Part shown: in pieces, positions 7,007-11,047 of the stretch
How the letters are laid out: every line of letters begins with the position of its first letter
Position numbering within the stretch: position 1 is the stretch's first letter
Assembly: GCA_027011835.1 (NCBI GenBank)
Contig: JALUZN010000142.1
Span: 1 to 11,047, forward strand
Origin: Draconibacterium sp.
GTDB lineage: Bacteria; Bacteroidota; Bacteroidia; Bacteroidales; Prolixibacteraceae
Length of the DNA: 11,047 nt
Direction of reading: 5' to 3'
Notes under the pieces: generated by a model
The model's database searches: none
What the model saw: the letters and a program-made list of their open reading frames with translations, nothing else
Told to the model about the DNA's origin: nothing
Program-made: the position numbers and the translations under genes

Positions 7007-8206
7007 ATGTTTCGATTAAGAATTCTGTTTACTACTGTTTTTTTTCTGATTTTAGGTTCGGTTTGTTCTGCACAGTCGATTTCCGAACTACAAAAGATGA
7101 AACAAAAAGCTGCCGATGAAATTGAATACACAACCCGTTTATTAAAAGAAACCAAAAAGAACGAACGTTCGTCGTTAAGTAGTTTACGGTTGATAAACAA
7201 CAAAATTAACCAACGCAATACAATTATATCGAGCATTAACAGCGAAGTGAAATTGTATCAACAACTTATCGACGATAATTTGGAAGTGATTAAAATGCTC
7301 CAAACCGACGTTAAACAAATTAAAACAGAGTATGCCGAATTAATTCGCTCGGCATATCGCAATCGCAATGCAAACGACAATATTCTTTTCCTTCTTTCGG
7401 CCGACAATGTTAATCAAGCGTACAGAAGGTTTTTATATCTGAAAAGATACACGGCTTATCGTCAAAATCAAGCCAAAGTTATTGCCGAAATTCAGATGGT
7501 TTTAACCGAAAAAACCGAAAAACTGAAACAGTTAAAAGTTACAAAACAGAAGTTAATTGAGGAGACCAAAAAAGAGACCCGGCAGTTACTAGTTGAAAAA
7601 CAGCAACAGAATTCAGCCTATCAGAAATTGCAAAACAAACAGCGCGAACTGCGTCAGAAATTAAAGCAACAGCAGCGAATAGAAAATCGTTTGGAACGCG
7701 AAATTCAAAAAATAATTGAAGAGGAAGCACGTAAAAGCCGAGCAGCGGGCGGTGGAGGCTTTGTTCTTACTCCCGAGCAAAAATTAATTGGCAACAGTTT
7801 TGCGCAAAATAAACAACGGCTACCGTGGCCAGTTGAACGTGGAATTATTATCGAACATTTTGGAATTCATCAGCACCCTGTATTAACCAATGTACAAATT
7901 AAAAATAACGGAATTAATATTGCTACCGAAATTGGTTCGAATGTAAGAGCTGTTTTTAATGGCGAGGTAAGTCGTGTTTTTGGTATTTCGGGAGGAAACT
8001 CGGCTGTAATTATAAGGCATGGAAAGTATTTAAGTGTTTATTCGAATTTAAGCGAGGTGGTGGTAAAAAAGGGCGATAAAGTTAAAACCAAACAGGTAAT
8101 CGGAAAAGTTTATTTCGATAAAGACGATGTAAACAAGTCGATATTAAAATTTCAAATCTGGCACGAAAACCAAAAGCTAAACCCCGAAGAGTGGATTGTA
8201 AAATAA
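7007..8206 (+). CDS. EnvC-like murein hydrolase activator with degenerate LytM (M23) domain
   Basis: Secreted protein of 399 residues: signal peptide 1-22 (CSA|Q; Val before Cys20 rules against a lipobox), long coiled-coil regions about 24-115 and 155-245, a glycine hinge (247-251), and a C-terminal LytM/peptidase M23 domain about 275-399. The domain keeps the M23 scaffold (G302, GNSAVIIRHG around 330-339, Y341/Y345, KKGDKV 354-359, NPEEW 392-396) but not its catalytic residues. The HxxxD pair reads N300/N304, the histidine after the YxxY reads N347, and the HxH pair reads I379/K381. It therefore cannot be a zinc peptidase. The layout matches E. coli EnvC, which activates division amidases, so I infer an amidase activator for daughter-cell separation or wall remodelling. 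It is last in the dut unit; no amidase gene is in view. Confidence 0.9.
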   Translation: MFRLRILFTTVFFLILGSVCSAQSISELQKMKQKAADEIEYTTRLLKETKKNERSSLSSLRLINNKINQRNTIISSINSEVKLYQQLIDDNLEVIKMLQTDVKQIKTEYAELIRSAYRNRNANDNILFLLSADNVNQAYRRFLYLKRYTAYRQNQAKVIAEIQMVLTEKTEKLKQLKVTKQKLIEETKKETRQLLVEKQQQNSAYQKLQNKQRELRQKLKQQQRIENRLEREIQKIIEEEARKSRAAGGGGFVLTPEQKLIGNSFAQNKQRLPWPVERGIIIEHFGIHQHPVLTNVQIKNNGINIATEIGSNVRAVFNGEVSRVFGISGGNSAVIIRHGKYLSVYSNLSEVVVKKGDKVKTKQVIGKVYFDKDDVNKSILKFQIWHENQKLNPEEWIVK

Positions 8207-8208
8207 GG

Positions 8209-8226
8209 AATAAAACCGGTTTTATT
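8209..8226. terminator. 18-bp perfect palindrome at the convergent gene junction; possible bidirectional terminator
   Basis: AATAAAACCGGTTTTATT is its own reverse complement. It lies 3 bases after the EnvC-like stop and overlaps the methyltransferase stop codon (8222-8224, minus strand). As RNA it would fold as a 7-bp AT-rich stem with a CCGG loop in either direction, followed by T-rich sequence mainly on the minus strand. The stem is weak for a classical terminator, but its place between converging genes fits a shared termination point. A protein-binding palindrome is the alternative. Confidence 0.45.
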
Positions 8227-9004
8227 TCGAAACGATATAATACATGGCCGTAGTAAAAAAGTTTCTGAACCACGGTATTGAAGCAATTAGTTTTAGCTGT
8301 TTCCGGGGTTTTAATCCAAATTTGGTTTGGTAATTCGGATTTAAAAAGTAGAACTCCCGTTTATCAATTTTATAGTTTTCTTCTTTTAGAATTCGCTCGA
8401 AACGCTCAATGGAGATGCCAGTCTCTTTAATCTCCATAAGGCCGTTTATTTTCACTTCACTTTCGCCAAAAGCTTTTAAAATGGCTTTATAAACCGGACG
8501 CGGGAAAAGATGAATGTAGGCAAATTTAGAAAGCAAACGATTGTCGCAAATTTGCTGATGGCCGCCAAAAGGATTTTGCCACGGCGGAAACCCAAGATAG
8601 AATTTCCCCTTCTCGCTTAAAAAGTTTTTTACAAAACCCATAAATTTAGCCTGATCTGGAATGTGTTCAATTACATCGCGCATAATTATAATATCGAACT
8701 TTTTCCAAGTTGGCTCAATCTTATAGATATCCTGACAAATAAATTCTATGTTGTCGCGGTTTTTGTGTTCTTTATAAAACTCTTTTGCCAACTCAATTCT
8801 GTTGCAGGCTAAATCAATTCCGGTAACTTTGCATCCTAAATCGACAAAGGGTTTTAGGTTGCCGGCTTCGGCACAACCAATTTCCAAAACAGTAGTGTCT
8901 TTAGTTATTTCAACTAAATCAGACAAAAAAGGAACAACAAATTTTTGTGTTGTTTCGGCTTGTTCGAGAAAATATTGTTGTTTGTTTTTGTGGCGCTTTT
9001 GCAT
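8222..9004 (-). CDS. Class I SAM-dependent methyltransferase
   Basis: Soluble enzyme of 260 residues transferring a methyl group from S-adenosylmethionine to an unknown acceptor. The Rossmann-fold signature is clear: motif I VLEIGCAEAGNL (39-50) binds SAM; GIDLA (62-66) carries the acidic residue for the ribose hydroxyls; QD at 91-92 fits the adenine-contacting Asp; RDVIEHI (109-115) is the post-motif II segment of Methyltransf_11/23-type enzymes; FYLGFPPW (135-142) is the next strand and loop. Residues 150-260 form a family-specific C-terminal part ending in an aromatic tail (IPWFRNFFTTAMYYIV) that may lie near a membrane or a hydrophobic substrate. It begins 5 bases after the stop of the Crp/Fnr regulator, has no ribosome binding site of its own, and is probably translated from the same mRNA. 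Its substrate cannot be told from sequence. Confidence 0.85.
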   Translation of the reverse strand: MQKRHKNKQQYFLEQAETTQKFVVPFLSDLVEITKDTTVLEIGCAEAGNLKPFVDLGCKVTGIDLACNRIELAKEFYKEHKNRDNIEFICQDIYKIEPTWKKFDIIIMRDVIEHIPDQAKFMGFVKNFLSEKGKFYLGFPPWQNPFGGHQQICDNRLLSKFAYIHLFPRPVYKAILKAFGESEVKINGLMEIKETGISIERFERILKEENYKIDKREFYFLNPNYQTKFGLKPRKQLKLIASIPWFRNFFTTAMYYIVSK

Positions 9005-9009
9005 TGAAA

Positions 9010-9711
9010 TTAAAGATTTGCAACCCGTCGTAAACTTGGGATATCGATAAATTTAATTTTTCTTCCTTGCAGCTCAATTAACTTGTCTTGCTTAAATTCC
9101 GAAAGTAACCGGATAACCGATTCGGTTGCTGTACCAACGGTATTTGCCAACTCTTCGCGTGTTAACGAAATTTGCAATGTATTTTGGTTGTCTAAATCGA
9201 AATTTTCTTTTAAAAGAAGCAACACTTCTGCCAGTCGTTCGCGTACCGTTTTTTGTGCAATATCGGTAATATAATCGTTGGCTTCGCGTAACTCGGCACA
9301 AACAATTTGCAACATATGGTGCGAGAACTGCCAGTTATTTTGAATTAAAAAAAGCAGTGTTTGGTATGGAATATGGCATAAAACGGCTTCGTCGATTACT
9401 TTGGCGGTTGTACAGGCAAGTTCCTGACTGAGCAGCGAGCGATAGGCAATAATTTCACCTTTTTTTGCAAACCGTATAATTTGCTCTTTACCGTCTATTC
9501 CGGTTTTAAATATTTTTACAATTCCCCGGGTAACGCAAAAAAATCCGGTAAGCCGGCTTCCTTCCCTGTAAATCGTTGTTCCTTTTTTATATAACGAACA
9601 GGTTTTTTCGTAATTCAACCGGTTAAATTCATCGCCGGTTAACTTTTTAAAAAGCTGAAAACCACTTAAATTGGTCTCTTCGTCGGTTGGCCTTTTAGTT
9701 GCACCTCTCAT
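9010..9711 (-). CDS. Crp/Fnr-family transcriptional regulator
   Basis: DNA-binding regulator of 233 residues. Residues about 18-140 form a cyclic-nucleotide-binding-like beta-roll (YKKGTTIYREG 41-51; GFFCVTRGIVKIF 56-68; KKGEIIAYRSLL 83-94), and about 150-230 a winged helix-turn-helix with recognition helix TATESVIRLLSEF (194-206). E197 and R201 match the Glu and Arg that contact DNA in FNR/CRP proteins. The Arg-Ser/Thr pair that holds cAMP phosphate is absent (ACTT at 99-102), so cAMP is an unlikely ligand. Cysteines (38, 59, 100, 112, 138) are not arranged like the N-terminal FNR iron-sulfur cluster. The signal is unknown. GGAG (9716-9719 on the minus strand) four bases before the ATG supports the start. 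It probably forms an operon with the methyltransferase directly downstream. Confidence 0.92.
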   Translation of the reverse strand: MRGATKRPTDEETNLSGFQLFKKLTGDEFNRLNYEKTCSLYKKGTTIYREGSRLTGFFCVTRGIVKIFKTGIDGKEQIIRFAKKGEIIAYRSLLSQELACTTAKVIDEAVLCHIPYQTLLFLIQNNWQFSHHMLQIVCAELREANDYITDIAQKTVRERLAEVLLLLKENFDLDNQNTLQISLTREELANTVGTATESVIRLLSEFKQDKLIELQGRKIKFIDIPSLRRVANL

Positions 9712-9755
9712 TATTCTCCGTTAATTGGTTAAATAAAAACTGAATTTTAAAAAAC

Positions 9756-9763
9756 TAAAGATA
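9756..9763 (-). promoter_or_regulatory. Candidate -7 promoter box for the Crp/Fnr regulator and methyltransferase
   Basis: On the minus strand TATCTTTA differs from TAnnTTTG only at the last base and lies 44 bases before the start codon. No convincing -33 box is seen. Just upstream, TCAA and TTGA (9769-9772 and 9780-9783) form a 4-bp dyad with a 7-base spacer, a possible autoregulatory site. Both are weak in DNA this AT-rich. Confidence 0.3.
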
Positions 9764-9895
9764 CAATTTCAAAATTAAATTGACATAGATAATATTGGAA
9801 GAAAAGATTTTATGAAAGCGGTGAGCAAAAAGAACGAAGATAATTTCAATGAACATCAGTTATTTAGGTTGAGTTCGTAAGTTTAATAAAGTGGA

Positions 9896-11026
9896 TTAAA
9901 TCAAGAATTTCCAAAAATTATCTTTTGTAATACAGTGAAAATTATTACCATAATTCTCTGTCCACGTTTTTGGCGGCTTTTGTTTTGCTTTGCTATATTT
10001 TATTTCGAATGCTGTTAATACGCCATTTCGTTCTTCAATATAATCTAATTCGGCGCCGGTATATGTACGCCAGAAATACGAAGAAGTATAAATTTCGTTG
10101 TATGCTAAATATTTTAACCTTTCAGCAACAACAAAATTTTCCCATATTCCACCAATGTCATTTCGAAAAGTTAACGACGAAAGATTTCCGATTAATATAT
10201 TTCTAACTCCCAGATCCCAAAAATATATCTTATCGCGTTTGCTAATCTCCTTTCGCAAATTTCTGCTAAATCCACTCAACCTGAAAATAATAAACGATTT
10301 TTCCAGAAGATCGATATAACTGTTGACCGTTTCTTGTTTAAGTGCCAGCTTTTGTCCCAATTCGTTTATAGAAACTTCCGACCCGATTTGAAAAGCAAGT
10401 AATTTTAAAAGATCAATTATTTTATTCGAATTTCTTATTGATGACAGTTCCAGAATATCTTTGTACAGGTACGAGCTAACCAGTTCGCGCAAATATTTTT
10501 CTTTGTTGTGTGCGTTGCTATGCTGAAAAACTTCGGGGTAAAGACCATAAGTCAGATACTCTTCAATATTATTAGAAATTTCGAAAATTGTATTTCTGCT
10601 TTTTAATTCGCCAAGAGAAATTGGAAATAGTTTGTGCGTTATTGTTCTGCCGGTAAGTGGCTCTTTAACACTATTTGCCAAATCGAACGAAGATGAACCG
10701 GTTACAAGCAATTTGAGTCCGGGCATATTGTCGAAAATTATTTTTAAATTTATTCCAATATCCGGAATCCTTTGTGCTTCATCTATTAGTGCATATTTAT
10801 AACCATCAAAAAGTAGTTTTAATTTATTTAAATCGCGCGACGATAGTATTTCAAAATATTTTATCTGATCGGCATTAATACGTAACGACTTTTCTTCAAT
10901 CCCATCAAGAATCTCGTTACATAGTGTTGTTTTCCCGGTTTGTCTTGCTCCAAAGATCAGTACAATTTTGTGGGTTTCTACCAAATCTTTTAAAATAATA
11001 TTTTTTAATGTTCGTGTAAAAATCAT
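9896..11026 (-). CDS. AAA_14 / DUF4143 ATPase with PD-(D/E)XK-like C-terminus
   Basis: Complete protein of 376 residues. An N-terminal P-loop ATPase domain (about 1-150) has Walker A GARQTGKTT (26-34), Walker B YALIDEAQ (78-85) and sensor-like TGSSS (109-113). FPISLGEL (134-141) and GLYPEVF (161-167) are typical of this family. A winged-helix-like section (about 200-255) leads into DUF4143, whose C-terminus has GAELDYI (324-330) and AFEIKYSK (339-346). Here E326, D328, E341 and K343 fit a PD-(D/E)XK nuclease-type core. Such genes are patchily spread in Bacteria and Archaea, often in many copies, and have no settled function. It stands alone here, 184 bases from the regulator and on the same strand. 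Start: ATG preceded by TTTTCGAG. A mobile or defence-related role is possible but nothing adjacent shows it. Confidence 0.92.
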   Translation of the reverse strand: MIFTRTLKNIILKDLVETHKIVLIFGARQTGKTTLCNEILDGIEEKSLRINADQIKYFEILSSRDLNKLKLLFDGYKYALIDEAQRIPDIGINLKIIFDNMPGLKLLVTGSSSFDLANSVKEPLTGRTITHKLFPISLGELKSRNTIFEISNNIEEYLTYGLYPEVFQHSNAHNKEKYLRELVSSYLYKDILELSSIRNSNKIIDLLKLLAFQIGSEVSINELGQKLALKQETVNSYIDLLEKSFIIFRLSGFSRNLRKEISKRDKIYFWDLGVRNILIGNLSSLTFRNDIGGIWENFVVAERLKYLAYNEIYTSSYFWRTYTGAELDYIEERNGVLTAFEIKYSKAKQKPPKTWTENYGNNFHCITKDNFWKFLI

Positions 11027-11033
11027 CTCGAAA

Positions 11034-11047
11034 ATAAAATATTTTAT
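11034..11047. repeat. 14-bp AT-only palindrome at the window edge, upstream of the ATPase gene
   Basis: ATAAAATATTTTAT is a perfect palindrome ending 8 bases upstream of the ATPase start codon and touching the window edge, so it may be longer. It could be an operator or part of the promoter, but in AT-only sequence chance is a fair explanation. Confidence 0.3.

Noticed and set aside
7026..7068. Possible lipobox at Cys20 of the EnvC-like protein
   Set aside because: The residue before the cysteine is valine, not Gly/Ala/Ser, and a good signal-peptidase I site (CSA|Q) follows at once.
7829..8206. Active M23 metallopeptidase
   Set aside because: All expected zinc ligands and catalytic histidines are replaced, so only a regulatory role is credible.
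9010..9711. Regulator as an oxygen-sensing FNR with an iron-sulfur cluster
   Set aside because: The clustered N-terminal cysteines of FNR are absent; the five cysteines are scattered.
9812..9880. Small plus-strand frame of 23 codons (starts MKAVSKKNED) in the regulator/ATPase gap, with GGAAG 10 bases upstream
   Set aside because: Too short, no recognisable family, no promoter and no stable domain. A frame this size is expected by chance; kept only as a note in case it is the end of a decayed gene.

Overview
The window looks like chromosomal DNA of a member of the Bacteroidota, most likely the Bacteroidales/Marinilabiliales side (the lineage is inferred from protein style and promoter type, not from a marker gene). 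The evidence is AT-rich DNA, poor Shine-Dalgarno sequences, a Bacteroidota-type -7 promoter box (TAnnTTTG), and a dUTPase / TPR lipoprotein / DUF4292 lipoprotein / EnvC-like gene order that I recall from Bacteroidales genomes.

Left part (1-3504): the first 116 bases encode the last 37 residues of a protein that looks like a DDE transposase. Only 19 bases later a large secreted family-38 alpha-mannosidase begins. It has no SusC/SusD or other glycan-utilisation neighbours in view. A 250-base non-coding stretch with several small inverted repeats follows.

Central block (3756-8206, plus strand): a well-matched promoter box precedes dut (dUTPase). Then come a TPR lipoprotein, a DUF4292 lipoprotein with a LolA/LolB-like look, and a secreted coiled-coil protein with a LytM domain that has lost all its metal and catalytic residues (an EnvC-type amidase activator). 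Gaps of 104, 3 and 31 bases suggest one transcription unit. Its last three products all act in the envelope. Both lipoproteins lack an acidic surface-export signal after the acylated cysteine, so they probably face the periplasm.

Right part (8222-11026, minus strand): a Crp/Fnr-family regulator and a class I SAM-dependent methyltransferase, 5 bases apart, converge on the central block at an 18-base perfect palindrome. Further right is a complete AAA_14/DUF4143 ATPase with a PD-(D/E)XK-like C-terminus, typical of scattered accessory genes of unknown role.

I see no rRNA, tRNA, CRISPR array, complete insertion sequence or clearly novel multigene system. The best leads are the transposase/mannosidase junction, the LolB-like DUF4292 protein with its basic insertion, and the fully degenerate LytM domain.
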